A stretch of 64,000 bases of DNA from Cercospora beticola (GCF_033473495.1 NC_088935.1:4154001-4218000); one strand, 5' to 3'. Shown: positions 1 to 13,890, counted from the stretch's first letter. Notes: a model not told the origin generated them from the letters alone. Translations and numbers: made by a program.

Positions 1-275
1 ATCCTACTATGCCGTCAGCGCGACGAAGTGAAGTTGCTCCGGAGGATTCTATTTCGCAGGTTTCGTCGAGTGGGAGGAGGTCGAGTGCTGGCTCTCGATA
101 TCAGTATGTGCCGCCGGAGGAGAGGAGGGGAAGGACGAGGACGAGGGGTGAGACGTGGGAGAGTGTGGTCAGTGGATGTCAACAGCAGCAGCAGCCACCG
201 CCGTCGATGATGATGATGCAGCAACCTGTTCCGAGTGGGAAATTTGAGACGAGGGTTATTACGCCCTGGGACTGA
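1..275 (+). CDS. C-terminal end of an unknown protein (5' end outside window)
   Basis: The frame is open from the left edge to a TGA at 273-275, so the window catches about the last 91 residues of a plus-strand gene or its last exon. The visible part is low-complexity and basic: Ser/Arg-rich stretches, a Gln run followed by Pro and Met runs (around residues 59-71 counted from the ATG at 9), and an end that reads ETRVITPWD. No catalytic motif or domain is visible, so no function is proposed. The ATG at 9 is unlikely to be the true start because the frame continues upstream without a stop. The gene faces APC11 tail to tail. Confidence 0.5.
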   Translation, partial: PTMPSARRSEVAPEDSISQVSSSGRRSSAGSRYQYVPPEERRGRTRTRGETWESVVSGCQQQQQPPPSMMMMQQPVPSGKFETRVITPWD

Positions 276-791
276 GATAGGGTGTTTGGTGGAGGAAATA
301 TTCAGCGCAAGCCAGGAGTTTGTTATTCTTCCATACACTAGGATGATCCAGTCATCTGCAAGTCCTACATGTTAAACGCACCTGGCGTCTTTTGCAGTAG
401 TTTCCAGACAAATTCTTTCTCAAACCGTTGAACAAAGCAATCCGCAATCCTCTGAGCTGGGTAGGGGTTGTTCCAAGACAAAAAAGCACAAGTCGCAATA
501 GGGCGTCAGTCATGCTCGATGCTGCGCTTCCTGGGGGTATCTCAAACAGTGCCTTCCGTACAATCGTCGTTCATCAGTTGTTCGTTAATGTTTTCGTGCA
601 TGTCTCTAGCGAGTGTCAGTCTCATTTTGTGGATCGAATGAAGAAGGACATTGCCGTGACCCACCTGCCAAGTGCCTGTACAAAAGAAAAGGGAGAGCTC
701 CAAGTGCACCGAGAGATGTCGATCACTCGAGTAGTGTTGGTGTTGGTGGGTGTCGGTCGAGTCAATCTGGTCTTAAGACGAGATGCGCTCG
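276..791. other. Intergenic region between convergent genes
   Basis: About 0.5 kb between the stop of the left-edge gene and the stop of APC11, where both 3' UTRs should lie. Open frames on both strands here have no recognisable domain and look random. No repeat or RNA gene was seen. Confidence 0.5.
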
Positions 792-1194
792 TCAACCAGA
801 ACGGTTCGAAGCGCCGGTGCCACCACTGCGTGGCGGCTGGCGACCAGCTGGAGTCTGCGGACCGGCGCCCTTGACCTCAGCGACCTTCTCGCGGAAAGGC
901 TGGCGGCACATTGGGCAACGGCCCTGAGAGGACTCGGACTGGAGCCAGACGGCGATGCAGTGCATGTGGAAGCAATGCTTGCACTCGCCGATCACTAGTT
1001 AAGGTGTCAGTCGTTGATCAATGCGCCCTCGAGTTGAAGGACTTACTGATGGGGCACTCGTCGCCTGGATACTTGCACTTGGAGCAGGTACCTTCGAAGT
1101 CGACCCGACAGATGCCGCAGTCCTTGTCGGAGCCTGGCGGCAGGTCCCACTTCCACGAGGCCACGGCGGTGTAGGACTTGATATTGACCTTCAT
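792..1194 (-). CDS. APC11: Anaphase-promoting complex subunit 11 (RING-H2)
   Basis: RING-H2 catalytic subunit of the APC/C, the nuclear E3 ligase that marks securin and cyclins for destruction. Two exons: 1047-1194 and 792-994, with a GTAAGT donor and a TAG acceptor (intron 52 nt). The product is about 116 aa. It starts MKVNIKSYTAVASWKW, like other Apc11 proteins, and carries the zinc ligands CGIC (residues 26-29), the Cys pair CSKC with a nearby GDECP, then CKHCFHMHC and CPMC. Splicing joins DECPI to MIGECKHC and keeps the spacing seen in human APC11. The last ~30 residues are Gly/Pro-rich and not conserved. The gene is divergent from TOM1. Confidence 0.93.
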
Positions 1195-2026
1195 CTTTGC
1201 GAATCGTGAAGGAATGGAGGGCGGTGGCTGTGCTGGGCGGTGATGTGAGGGGATGCGAGTGGAGAGGAGAGGAAAGCGCGAGAAGTAGCTAGAAAAGAGC
1301 GACTGAGGGTGAGGTGAGGGAGGGTTCGCGACAGGTGAGGTTTCGTGGATTGCGGGTTTGCTCGAAGCCGTTGGTGTCAAGTGTGTGAATGGCGATCGTG
1401 CAGCACGCTACCGGACGCGCTCGGATTGCATGTGGGCTTTGGCTTTGTGAGAGCTCTGGACGTACCTCATTATTCTGCTCCGACTAACCTAGCCTAACTA
1501 GCCAGCAACCTACATCATCTGCGCGAGCAACACAGCGTACATTATTGTGCAACACCCTCCACCACTGGCTCGTCCTGCTCCACGTGTGCGTTGAGCGAGA
1601 AAGTTGCCAGCCAAACGACGTCGACGCTTCGACACATTCACCACCAACACTGCACGACGCAACTTCGACAACGCCCGAGAACGCTCGCCTGGGCATCGAC
1701 ACCACCGCCGCTCGCTCGCGCCTGCTTCTACACGCTCCAACCGACCGGCATCGACGTTGCACTCTCGCGTGCGTGACGTTGCCAGCGCTGCATCATCCTC
1801 GTTGCTCCGCACCTATTCCCGCGTCCCGCCTCGAAAAATCATCGCCATCGACGCCCCCGCAGCTCCTCCATCGAACACATCTTCTCGCGTTCATGGTCAC
1901 CACTCCACCTCTGCACCACTGCTCCCTTGACCGGTAAGGAGAAGATAACCTCCGCCGAGCGCTGCCAGACGCCGGCGCGGCGAAACTGCGCATTGCAGGA
2001 CCGCGTTCTCCGCGGCGCCTGGCGCT
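1195..2026. promoter_or_regulatory. Divergent promoter region of APC11 and TOM1
   Basis: An 0.83-kb region between two start codons pointing away from each other. The part from about 1500 to 1930 is rich in C and A on the plus strand, as expected of a fungal 5' leader, and gives open frames in several phases without any domain. I see no gene in it. It probably carries the promoters and 5' UTRs of both genes. Confidence 0.5.
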
Positions 2027-5000
2027 ATGGGAAAGATCAAGAAGGTCGCTACTGAGCGGCATACCTCGACACTTTCACCTTTCGTGAAAGATTTCGTGAA
2101 GCAGTCGATAGAGATCCCTCTTTATCAACTGCCAGCAAAGCTCGATGAGTTTCCACAACACTGGCCGCTACCTCGAGGCGACCTGTACCACTGGATTGCG
2201 TTGTTGGACCGCTTCGACCATGTTCTGGAGTTGTTCAACAAGGAATACGGTCTGAGCGAGGGACCTCAAACCCAGCAATTCGAGAGAAGAGTGTTGCAAA
2301 AGGGAGATGCGGCAGAAGACACACCATATCCTGCCGTTGGCGGTCAGACACAAGAGTTGGACGCTGCTGGCTATTCGGCGGAAGGAGATCGAGAGCTGGT
2401 GGAATCGATACTTCGCTTTACTCGTTTGCTGCTGGAACACTGTGGCAACCGAAGTCTGTACGCCAGCAGCACCCATATCAATGATCTGCTTCACACCACG
2501 TCTTTGAGCTTGCTGCAGCAATGTCTGAAGCTGGGCCTGCGGCTTGCCCAGCGCTATCAAGTCGCGCGGTACAAGAATCACAACCCAGCACACCAGGCTG
2601 TCCTACTTGCAAACCACTACAACATCAACTTGGACAATTTGCACAAGATTGCAATGCCCTTTCCCAAGCCTCAGAGTCAGAACAATAGCTCGTTGCAGTC
2701 TTCGGGGAAGGCGAAGGAGAAGCCGGCCACATTACCCACCTTCATCCCCACGGACTTGGTAGCCATTGCCAAAGGCCCGATGCCGGCTCCCGTTCGAAGC
2801 GCTGTGTCTACTGTATCGTTGAGCTACTACGAGCAGACGTCCGCCGAGCCATCTCAGACGCCCTCATCACATCTCAGCCAAAACACACCATCTACACCTA
2901 CTCCGGCGCGGAGGGCTTCAAACCTGGGGCCCTCGCGCGATCGTCCATCAACGGGTGATAGGAGTGCCTCGGCCGAAGATTCACCTGCGCTTTCTGGGAA
3001 GCAGCGAGAGCAAGACAACTCCTCGCCGACAGCCCCAAAGCTATTTACCATATCATCGACGAAAGTGGCTCAAACACCAGCGTGGGATCTTGTGAAGGAA
3101 TCTCTCGACAAGGTGCCAGTTGACATGCAGTATGAAGTACTCAACCGCATTCGTATCGCGAAGGCATTCGCGTCGCCTGAGGTGAATGCGCAGGAAATCC
3201 TTGAAGTCCGCCTTCTAGCTATTGCCAATCTGGTCTATGCACTGAGTGAGAGCAAGCTACAGGAGAGAATTGGCATCCCAGATGCCGAAGAGCCGAGACG
3301 CTATCATCTTGCGCAGCAGCTATCCGATCTTCTCCAGCCAGCTGCAGACGGTCAGACGCCCTTGACTTTGCAAACGGAGACCACAGTTCTCATGACTTTG
3401 GAGGCCCTGAGCAAGAGTCGCAATAAAGTCTCTGAGGTGGGCGATGCTCTTGCAATCTCGGTCAACCATGGTGTGCTGTACTACGAGCTTCGAAAGCTCA
3501 TCAGTACACTGTCAGTTGCTCCAAATGCCAACAAAGCCGTGGAACTCGAAGAGAGCCAATGGCGAGATGCCGTCTTCGATCTCATCAACAGCCTGTTGCA
3601 GTGTAATGCTCAAGCTCGCTACGGAGAGAAGATGGTGGCCGCTGGTGTCATGGGCATCCTCGTAGAGGCTTTGCAGCTGCGGACTTCTCGCGCCGAGCGA
3701 TTCTACGAGCGTACCTTGCAATTCTTTGACAGCTTCGTACACGGCATCAGCACCGCGTTCCAAACACTTGCGGATGTTCGTGGACTAGACATCATTGCCG
3801 ATCTGACAGCGTCCGAGGTCAACACAGCACTTGAGAAATCCAGGAACGGCAATGGCTTGCCAAAGGAATACAAGTCCAGAGTTGTGGATTACGAAATTCC
3901 CTTCTACCAGCAGTCCACACTGCGCCAGTTGTTCAAGAATACTGTGCACATGTTTGAGCATAACACGGGTGGTCATGACCGCCTGCTGAGGAATTTGATC
4001 GACACCCCACAAGTTCTAGGCGCTTTGCGCAGTGTGATTGAAAATTCATCAATTTTCGGCGCCAACGTATGGAGTGGTGCAGTGAACATCATCAGCAGCT
4101 TCATCCACAACGAGCCGACGAGTTACCAAGTAATTGGCGAGGCTGGACTCAGCAGAAGTCTTCTAGAATCCATAACCCAGCAAAAGATTCCCGACGAGCT
4201 GCCTCCTCCTGGCGAGATCGTGAGCGCAAGCGAGACGCCATCAATCGTGGCGAACGATGACGGCCAGCCGATCTACCCATCTGTCACAGGCATTCTGCCA
4301 GTGGGCGAGGTCTTGTGTGATGTTCCTACCGCATTTGGGGCAATCTGCCTCAACGAGAACGGCATGCAACTCTTCCAAGCGTCTGGTGTTCTGGTGAAGT
4401 ACTTCGACATTTTCCTATCGCCAATGCACGTCCGTGCAATGGAAGATGAAGGACAGACTGCAGCAACCATCGGACATGCTTTCGACGAATTGGCGCGTCA
4501 TCAGCCACGATTGAAGAGTCAGATCATGGCGGCCGTGTTCAACATGCTGAAGCGACTCAAGGAGCTGACTGCCATTCTATCTCGTGGCAAACAGGCCGGC
4601 GCCAAGCTTTGGGAAGCCGCCGATGGAAAACTCGTTGTCGCAGGCGGCAGCGCAGCTTTGACAGCGGGCACGGTGGATGCCGCAACGCAGACAGGTTCGA
4701 GTGACGCTGATGGCGACTCATCCTCGCGCGTAGAGGTCGCTGCTCACGACGCCTCCGCAGACGAGCGAGAGTATGCTCCTGCGATCTGCTATCTCAGTGC
4801 TTGCTTCAAGTTTCTGGAAGGCTTCTTCCACAACAGTGGCATGTGCAATCTGTTCTGTGAAGAATCGGGCGCCGAACTCCTGCTCGATCTGGCCATGAGT
4901 CCAAGCAATCCGCATGACCTGGTTGCATTCCCACTTTTCAGCAAGCTCACGCAAGTTCTGAAGACCATGTGTGAAGCCAAGGCGCCGTTGGTGTTGCCAA

Positions 5001-8000
5001 GCATGATCAAGAGGACACAGCGTGCCGTGGCCGACCTTAAGGAATTCATGAACGTTGACAGCCGATCCAGCTCCTTCTCAAGCTTTCTCGATCTGTCACA
5101 AAGCGGCAATTCAAGCCTTTCGGCCGGCACCAACGGCACTGCGATAGTGAAAGCATTGCTGAACACGCATATGCTGACCCACATCCTTGGGCGAACTTTG
5201 GCGCCTCCACCATACACACTGCGACACGGCCAGAACAACCATGTCTTCGCCAACCTCAACTTTACAGATGTTTATATCGAACTCGTGGATGATCTGAGCA
5301 GACTGCATGCATCTTGTCTTTGGGAGGGCCTCCTCATGCTGCGTGACATGCCCGATGACAAGCTCACTAAGACTGATCCCCGGGCGTTCCACATGCGCCG
5401 TGTTGACAATGAGGGCTATGTCGATTTCGCAACCGACCGCAGTGATCCAGCTCGCTTGACTCTGAACGGGGGTTCCTCAGATGGGTCAGATGAGAACAAG
5501 GCTCCTGCTGCTGTTCTCAGTCTCAAGAACACTCGCACCATACGCTATCTTCTGAGCCAGGTTCCGATGGGCATTGAATCGTTCTTTCATTCACTTGGCC
5601 AAGCCATAGTGACAAAGCGGGCCACAGACGCCATCGTCAGACAACACGCCATATTCGTCGCCGAACATCTCGCGAAGGCTGTTCTCTGGGAACTTGCCTA
5701 CAGACGAAACGAGGCCCACGAGGAGGGCATGGAACTCAAATATGTGTGCCACATTCTGAAGATGATCGGTCGGATGCTAGTACGCAATTCGTACTCGATG
5801 GAAACTTTTGGCGCCAAAGAGGCTCTGACATTGGTCATGACAAAATTCTACGCAGCCGGCGGTTTCGACAAGTTGAATGATTACCTCGATAGGTTCGTGC
5901 GATTGCTCGTTCAACGACCTGACGCTTTCAAGCCCGACACATCCGTGAAGGACGCCATTACAGCTATCTTGGGCTTCTACAGCCAAATAGCACGGTCCAA
6001 GTGCATTAACGACGCGAGCCAGTCCAATAACATCGTCGTCAAGCACTCGACACAACCAGACTATTTCCAGCCTGGACAATTCGTTGTTGAAGTGCGGCAC
6101 GCAATTCTTCCTGCCATCAGCAATATCTGGCGCTCTGAGCATATCGAGAAGTTCAGCAAGGGAAATGTGGAATCAGTAGTCACTATTCTTCGCCTCATAC
6201 TCAAAGCTGAGGGCGAAGATCGGGCTCTGAGACGTAGTGACCAAGCTAGTCGACGAGTGCTGGCACGTCGGCCTGGATTCCGACTGCGAAACACCGAACA
6301 TCTCAGCGACCTGACGAATGCAGGGTTCGATGCAAGCCTCAGTCGCGAGGCCCTGTATCGCTGTGCCGGGCACCATCCCCAAGCAGAGGCATACTGTAGA
6401 TTGCGACAGAAGGACCCTCGAGTACCACGCTTTCCAATTCCAGAAGGAGAGGAAACAGCCACGCCGAGCGACCCAACCGAACAACGAGCGCAGTCTGATG
6501 TCCAGGTAAATGTTGGTCCGGCGCTCGGCAGTGATGAAACCATGCAGGACGAGGATGCTTTAGCGCAGTCGTCGGATCATGACATGGCAAATGAGGAGGA
6601 CTTTGGTTCTCTTGGACGAATTCCGGCTGGTATGCTTCGAGACGAAGATCTTGCCGCCGCGATTGCAGGCCCTGTAGCACGAGAGTTATTGGCGTCAGCA
6701 CCACAACCCTCCGCACCGACACTCGAAGGCACGGACACACAGCAGCCTTTTGTCACTATTGATGATTTGAACGAGGAGCGCGAGAAAGTGCGTGAAGACC
6801 TCATCGACCAGTGCTTGAATGTTCTCGGAACACAAGATGGCATTACCTTTGAATTGGCCGATCTCATCCATGCTGCCGTGGCCAAAGCAGGTGAAGGCGC
6901 AAGCCCAAGAGCAGAGATAGGCACAACCCTGGTGTCTTCACTGATCTCTTTACAAGGTGAAGAGGGCAGTCCGGAGGCTGGCAAAAAGATCCACGCATAC
7001 GCTCATCTCGTCGCACTCATTTTGCAAGATCGCGATTTCTTTGACTCGACGCTGGATGAGTTGAAAGAATATTTTGGAAGCCTCGTCAGCTGGGTCCAGC
7101 TCGAGACAGACCAAAAGGCCGAAGATGCTCCGTGGGTGGAGATGATCCTCCTTATCATCGAGCGTGTTCTGGCTGAAGACGAGCAACCGATCGAGATTGA
7201 GTGGACGCCGCCGCCATCCGACGATCCTCTGAAGCCTCTACCAAAGATCACCGAACCAGAGCCTGTTGTGTCTGCAGAGTCACGGGCGCAGCTTTTTGAC
7301 GCTCTTGAAGGGTTGCTGCCCAAAGTCGGCAAGAACAAATCGCTGGCGTTGTCCATCTGCCGCATTCTCGTTGAGCTGACGCGACGTCGCGACCTAGCCG
7401 CACGATTGAGCACTAAGCAGACGCTTAACAAATTGTTCGTCATGATCAGACAGCTTGCGGCACCACTTGAAGACAAGCTGCAATCAACCTTCCTTATGAT
7501 ACTGCGTCATATGATCGAGGACGACCAGACGATCCGGCAAATCATGAGGGCAGAAATACGGGTTGCGTTCGACAATCATCGCTCGACCCGTCCAATGGAT
7601 ACGTCGTCCTACACGCGCAGCCTATATTATCTCGCTATTCGTGATCCACAGGCTTTCGTAGACGTCACGCAAGAGCTGCTCGAGATCGCGAGGTACGATG
7701 GAAACCCCCATCGAGGTCAACATCTCAGCTTGAAGAAATCAGAGGCTTCGCAGAATGCACCCGCATCACCTTCGGCGGCCAAGGCAACTCGATCGGTACC
7801 AGAAGGACAAAAAGCGACAGAATCAAAATTGCCGACTGCAGAAGTCCCCGATGGGGTGGTTCAATTCTTACTGCGCGAGTTATTTATCTGGAAAGATGTT
7901 TCGGATCCTTCTCCTGGAAAGGACACCCTTCCGAAAAATTCTGCCGACGAAGACCGAACCGCGGACGTGGAGATGGCGGATGTTTCCCCAGCCATTGCAA

Positions 8001-11000
8001 ACTTCACTTCGGCAGTGCAAAAGCCTGCAGATGCGAAGAATGAGCGGCCAGCATTCAAGCCCGAAGAGCATCCAACTTACCTCTATCGTTGCTTCTTGCT
8101 GCAATGCGTGGCGGAGCTCGTAGCTTGCTATAATTCTAGCAAGCTTGAGTTCATCAACTTCAAGCATAAGACCAACACACAGCCGGCAACTCCGTCCAAG
8201 CCACGCTCTGGCACCTTGAACTATTTGCTCAACAGTCTACTGCCTGTCGGCACTCTGGAACATCGCGACGATGTAGCGCACCGCAAGAAAGCTGCAACGT
8301 CGAACTGGGCGATCAACGTTCTGGTGTCATTGTGCACCAAGACGCAAGAGCGACAATTGAGCAGTGTTCCGTCATTCGACTCCGTTGACTTTGCGGAACA
8401 GGAACCGGAACTCACCCAAGTGAGGAAGTTTGTGCTTGAACACGCTCTTCGTGCCTTCAAAGAGGCGACTGCCTCCTCCGAACCTCTCGATCACCGTTAC
8501 TCTCGCCTGCTGTCGTTGGGTGAGCTGTTCAACCGCATGTTGAATGGAAAAGTCGACTTGCAGCGGTCAAACGTCGTCGCAGCCGGGTCATTCTCTGCTC
8601 ATCAACAAATTGGTCGCCTCATGTACGAGAAGAGTTTCATAAGTGCCCTCACCTCAGCGATTGCGGAATTGGATCTGAATTTCCCGAATGCCAAACGCGC
8701 CGTGAAGTACATTCTCGGCCCATTGAAACAGCTGACTGAGCTGGGCGTTACTCTGAGCCAGAGTTCAGATATCTCTTCCAATGTCACTGGAGGCAGTACC
8801 GAGGAAGACGACATCTTGTCGACAACGTCCGTCTCCGATGAAGACGAGGGCCGAGAGCAAACGCCAGACCTCCTTCGCAACACAACCCTCGGCGAAGATG
8901 ACGATGAATCGGATGACGAAGACGACGACGATGATGAGGGCATGGAATACGATGAGTACGACGAAGAAATGGAGTACGAAGAAGAAGAGATGCCCGAACA
9001 CGGCGACGTAGTAAGTGATGAGGACGAAGATGGTCTCGACGGCATGGGCGAAATCGAAGGACGCCCGGGCGACATGGAGATCGATCTCGATGTCATGGAA
9101 GAAGACGACGAGGATGATGACGATTCCGACGATTCTGAGGAGAGTTCCGAGGACGATGATGACGATATGGACCACGGAGATGAAATGGATTACAGCCACA
9201 TGGAAGAAGTCACCGGAGATGATGAAAACGCTAGCCTTGGTGAGCAAGATGCTGGCGACTGGGAAGAAGAGGGTCTCGAATTTGAGCATCATGATATTGC
9301 CATCGATGGTGGCTCGCCACATGGTGGGCCTCTTGAGCATATCGCGCACGTACTGGCAGGCGACGATGTTTCCGAATCTGGCGAACACGATCACATCGTC
9401 AGAATCGACATGGGCGATGGCGAAGAAGAATTCTTCGAGGACGAGATGCCACCGGAAGATGATGATGACGATGAAGAAGAAGAGCCCGACTATGGTGAGG
9501 ACATTGTGTACGAGCCAGAGATTGAGGATGACGAAGACGAAGAAGCAGATGGCGGTTGGGCGTGGGATGCTCAACCTGCACCAGCTGTGCTGCGTGGCGT
9601 ACCGCACCACCATCACCACCACACTCACTTGCACCGTGGCGGCTTCAACGAAATGCTTGGCATGATCAACGACCCGCTACGACCTATGGGCATGAGATCG
9701 CATCGATCAACTCCACATGCTCGTGACGAGGATGGCATCAATCCTTTGTTGCAGCGAGACAACGGCCAGCAGCGAGAACGAGACGCCTTTGACCCCCTTT
9801 CTGGTCGTCCAACCGCACGCCGCACGTTCCTACCACGCGTAGGTCCCGAGGCCATCCTTCAAGATTTAGTTGCTACCGTAGGACCAAACGTGGGCGGACA
9901 GCCTTTCGTCCTGGACCCCGGTGCTTGGCAAGGCATAGGTGCCCTCGCACCTGGTTTCACCGTCCACACCAGAGGAGGTGGTCATGCCATGCTCGATATC
10001 GATACAACGCGTTCCTTGCGTGAGCAACTTGGTGGCTCCGCTGACGGCCGGCGGTGGGCTGAAATGCTCTCCGGCGGACGCGCCATCGATCGGGGTAGCG
10101 GCGGACACGAGGAAGCCCAAGCGGTCGAATTCCGGGCTTGTTCCACGGCCAATCGCTGGCAAGAAGAGGCTCGCTTGCTGTTCCCAGGCAAGTTCCACGA
10201 GAAAGCGTTGCGCGTCATCAACATGCTGCTGCGAGCGCTGGTTCCAGCTGCAATGGAGGCGCGGAGAATTCGCGAAAAGGAAGAAGCTGAGCGTCGTGCG
10301 GCCGCAGAGAAGGCAGAAGAGGAAGCCCGCGAGAAGGCTGAGGCTGAGAAGGCTGAGAAGGAGGCACAAGAGAAGCAGGAGCGCGAGGAGCGTGAGGCGA
10401 GAGAGCGTGCCGAACAAGAAGCTCAGGCTCACCAACAGGCCGAGCAAGCAGCTTCGACCGAAGATGCTACTGTCAGCATGGAAGGAGTTGAACAAGCTGG
10501 GGATGAGGCGACTAACGAACCCGCCCCTGTGGCGCCTGAAGCACCGGGAGAACGAGTGACAATCACCATTCGGGGTCGTGAGCTTGACATCACTACTCTG
10601 GGAATCGACCGCGAGTATATCGAGGCCTTACCTGAGGACATGAGAGAGGAAGTGATCATGACTCAGTTCGCAGAGCAGCGTTCTCAAGCTGTTCAATCTG
10701 GAGAACCTCAGAGTGAGATCAGTCGGGAGTTCCTCGAAGCCCTACCACGAGAGATTCAGCAGGAGCTTCTGCGCTCAGAGCAAATTGAGCGGCGTCGTCG
10801 TGAGAGAGATGAGGAGCGTCAGCGCAGGGCTCAAGAAGGAGGACAGGCCAGTGCCGCACCTGCACAGCCAGAGGAGATGAACAATGCGGACTTTATGGCG
10901 ATGCTGGATCCCAACTTGCGCCAAGCAGTCCTGCTGGATGCAGATGAGACAGTTCTTGCCGCGCTGCCTGATGATCTTCAGGCCGAAGCTCGTGCGCTCC

Positions 11001-13890
11001 TAGGCGATCGGCGACCGCGAGGTGATGCAACAGGCCGTCTCGGTCGTGCCATGGAAGGTGCTGCACGTATCCTCAATGGTCCTGGCAGCAATGGCCGGAC
11101 TGATGCTGCAGCACGAGAACCAAGTCGACCACGCCGCCCTGTCGCCCAAATGTTGGACAAGGCGGGCATTGCCACGCTCTTACGGCTGATGTTCGTGTCT
11201 CTCAACCACAAGGCCAAGAGTAACCTGCACGGCATCTTGGCGGATGTCTGCAAGAACACCCAGAACCGAGCAGAGGTCATCAGCATTCTACTTTCAATCC
11301 TGCAGGACGGGACCGCCGACGTGAATGCGGTGGAGCGCAGCTTCGCCCATCTATCACTGAGAGCCAAGCAACCGGCAGGGCCCAAGACACCTCAACCTCT
11401 GAAGCGCAGCCTCACAGGCCCTCAGGCCACAACACCCAGCACGGACTTGTCACCGCTGAACATTGTTCAGCAGTGCTTAGGCACCTTGAACGCGCTGGCG
11501 AACGAGAACCCACGTGTGCCCTCGTTCTTCCTCAACGAGCATGAGACGATCACAAGCCAGCGAGTGACGCCGGCCAAGAAGGGCAAGGATCGTGAGAGCA
11601 AAGCTGGCAGGTTTCCACTGAATGCTCTGCTCACCTTACTCGACCGCAAGCTGATTACGGAGAACACCGCTGTCATGGAGACATTGGCCTCCCTACTGAG
11701 CCATGTGACACATCCTCTGACAATCCTCCTCAAACGTGCGAAGGAAGCTCAAGACTCTGCACCAGAAGAAGTCACCGACACCACGGCCCCTGCGGATCAG
11801 TCAGGTTCGACCACCAATGCTCCTGATGTCCCGATGCAAGAGGCATCAACAGCCGAAAATACATCAGTACCATCTGAAGAGCCGCCAAAGGAAAGCACCG
11901 AGGCAAAGAAGAAGCACCGCGATCTCGTACCGCCCGAGGTGCCAGAAGAGAACATTGGCCTCGTGGTCAACATTTTGGCTGCCCGTGAATGCCCTACCAA
12001 GACGTTCAGTGACACGTTGGACATCATCAAGAATCTGTCTTCGATCCCTGGCGCCAAGGAAGTCTTCGGCAAGGAGCTCATCCGCCAGGCACAGGAACTC
12101 GGTGATGGTCTTCTGACGGATCTGGAACATCTCGCCAACCAAATCCGGGCTGCTGAGAATGGCACCGACCTTCAAGGCATGGCGCTCGCGAGTTTCTCCT
12201 CTGCAGGTGCGAAGCAGAAGAAGCTTCTCCGCGTTCTGGTTGCCCTCGACCATCTGTTCGATCCAAAGCGCATCCCACAAGCTACAGCCGCATCAGACGC
12301 TGGTAGTGAGCAGAAGTTAAAGGATGACATCCTTTCCACGCTGTACCGAAGCCCTACTTTCGAAAAGCTCTGGGCTAGCCTCAGTGCCTGCCTCGCAGCT
12401 ATCCGCCAACGCGGCAACATGGTCAACGTCGCAACCATTCTGCTACCGCTAATTGAGTCCTTGATGGTGATGTGTCGCAATAGCGCACTAAAGGAGAATG
12501 CAGCCAATGCGTCGTCGTCTGTTGATGTCGATGTGAGTACGCCGCCTCCCGACACTCGTGTCGAGAGCCTGTTTTTCAGCTTTACGGAGGAGCATCGCAA
12601 GATCCTAAACGAGCTCATTCGCAACAACCCCAAGCTCATGAACGGAAATCTCGCGATTCTGGCCAAGAACTCCAAGGTACTTGAGTTCGACAACAAGCGC
12701 GCATACTTCAGTCGCAAGCTTCACGACCGCAGAGCTGAAGTACGCGTGTCGCATCCGTCTCTGCAACTCAACGTGCGCCGCGACCAAGTCTTCCACGATT
12801 CTTTCAAGTCGCTCTACTACAAGAGTCCAAACGAGATCAAGTACGGCAAACTCAATATCCGTTTCCATGGCGAAGAGGGAATTGATGCCGGCGGTGTGTC
12901 GCGTGAATGGTTTGCCGCCATGGCTCGACAGATGTTTAATCCCGACTACTGCCTCTTCAACCCTGTGGCTGCCGACCGAACCACATTCCACCCCAACACA
13001 CTCAGCACCGTTAATCCTGAACATCTGCTGTTCTTCAAGTTTATTGGGAGAATCATCGGCAAGGCTCTATACGAGAACAGAGTCCTTGACTGTCACTTCA
13101 GCAGAGCGGTGTACCGCAAGATCTTGGGCAAGTCTGTGTCTCTGAAGGACATGGAGACTCTCGACTTGGACTACTACAAGTCACTGGTCTGGATTCTGGA
13201 GAACGACATCACTGATATCACCTTCGAGACCTTCTCCGTCGACATCGATAGGTTTGGTTCTACTGAGACCGTCGATCTTATCGAGAATGGCCGCGAAATT
13301 CCAGTGACTGAGGAGAACAAGCACGAATATGTTCGCCACGTTGTGGAGTATCGCCTGATCAAGTCTGTACAGGCGCAGCTCGATGAGTTCCTTACCGGAT
13401 TTCACGATATCATTCCTCCTGAGCTCATTTCCATCTTCAATGAACAGGAGCTGGAGTTGCTCATCTCTGGTCTTCCTGACATTGATGTTGATGATTGGAA
13501 GAACAACACTGAGTACACGAACTACACACCCACTTCTCCACAAGTCCAGTGGTTCTGGCGTGCGGTTCGCAGCTTCGACAAAGAAGAAAAAGCCAAGCTC
13601 TTGCAGTTCGTCACAGGTACTAGCAAAGTTCCACTCAACGGTTTCAAGGAGCTGGAAGGTATGAATGGCTTCTCGCGCTTCAACATCCATCGTGACTACA
13701 GCAGCAAGGAGAAGCTACCATCCAGTCACACATGCTTCAATCGTAAGTTCAATTCCCCTGAGAAACAAATGTTGCCAATACTGACTATTCCGCAGAGCTC
13801 GATCTTCCTGAGTACGATAGCTACGAGCACCTTCGGCATCAACTGTACACTGCCATCACCGCAGGTAGTGAGTATTTTGGCTTCGCATAG
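2027..13890 (+). CDS. TOM1: HECT-type E3 ubiquitin ligase, Tom1/Huwe1 family
   Basis: Very large HECT ligase of about 3,936 aa. The family acts in nucleus and cytoplasm on excess histones and unassembled ribosomal proteins and affects mRNA export. Two exons: 2027-13742 and 13796-13890. The start fits the family N-terminus (MGKIKKVA, then SPFVKDFV and PRGDLYHWI). The N-terminal third should be the DUF908/DUF913 helical repeats. An Asp/Glu-rich tract spans residues ~2260-2512, a His run lies near 2525, and a charged coiled coil lies at ~2740-2810. The HECT domain covers ~3560-3936, with FHGEEGIDAGGVSREWF and the catalytic Cys3903 in LPSSHTCFN. The 53-nt intron (GTAAGT...CGCAG) begins seven bases after the Cys codon. 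Spliced, the protein ends EYFGFA, the expected HECT tail; unspliced, it would end in unrelated residues at 13933. Confidence 0.96.

Noticed and set aside
1484..1937. Frames of 92-130 codons in the TOM1 leader
   Set aside because: Low-complexity His/Thr/Arg sequence in several phases on both strands, as expected of a CA-rich fungal leader.
8765..9634. 289-codon hydrophobic frame on the minus strand inside TOM1
   Set aside because: It is the mirror of the GAY/GAR codons of the acidic tract; no conserved motif, and the plus-strand frame is a well-recognised HECT ligase.
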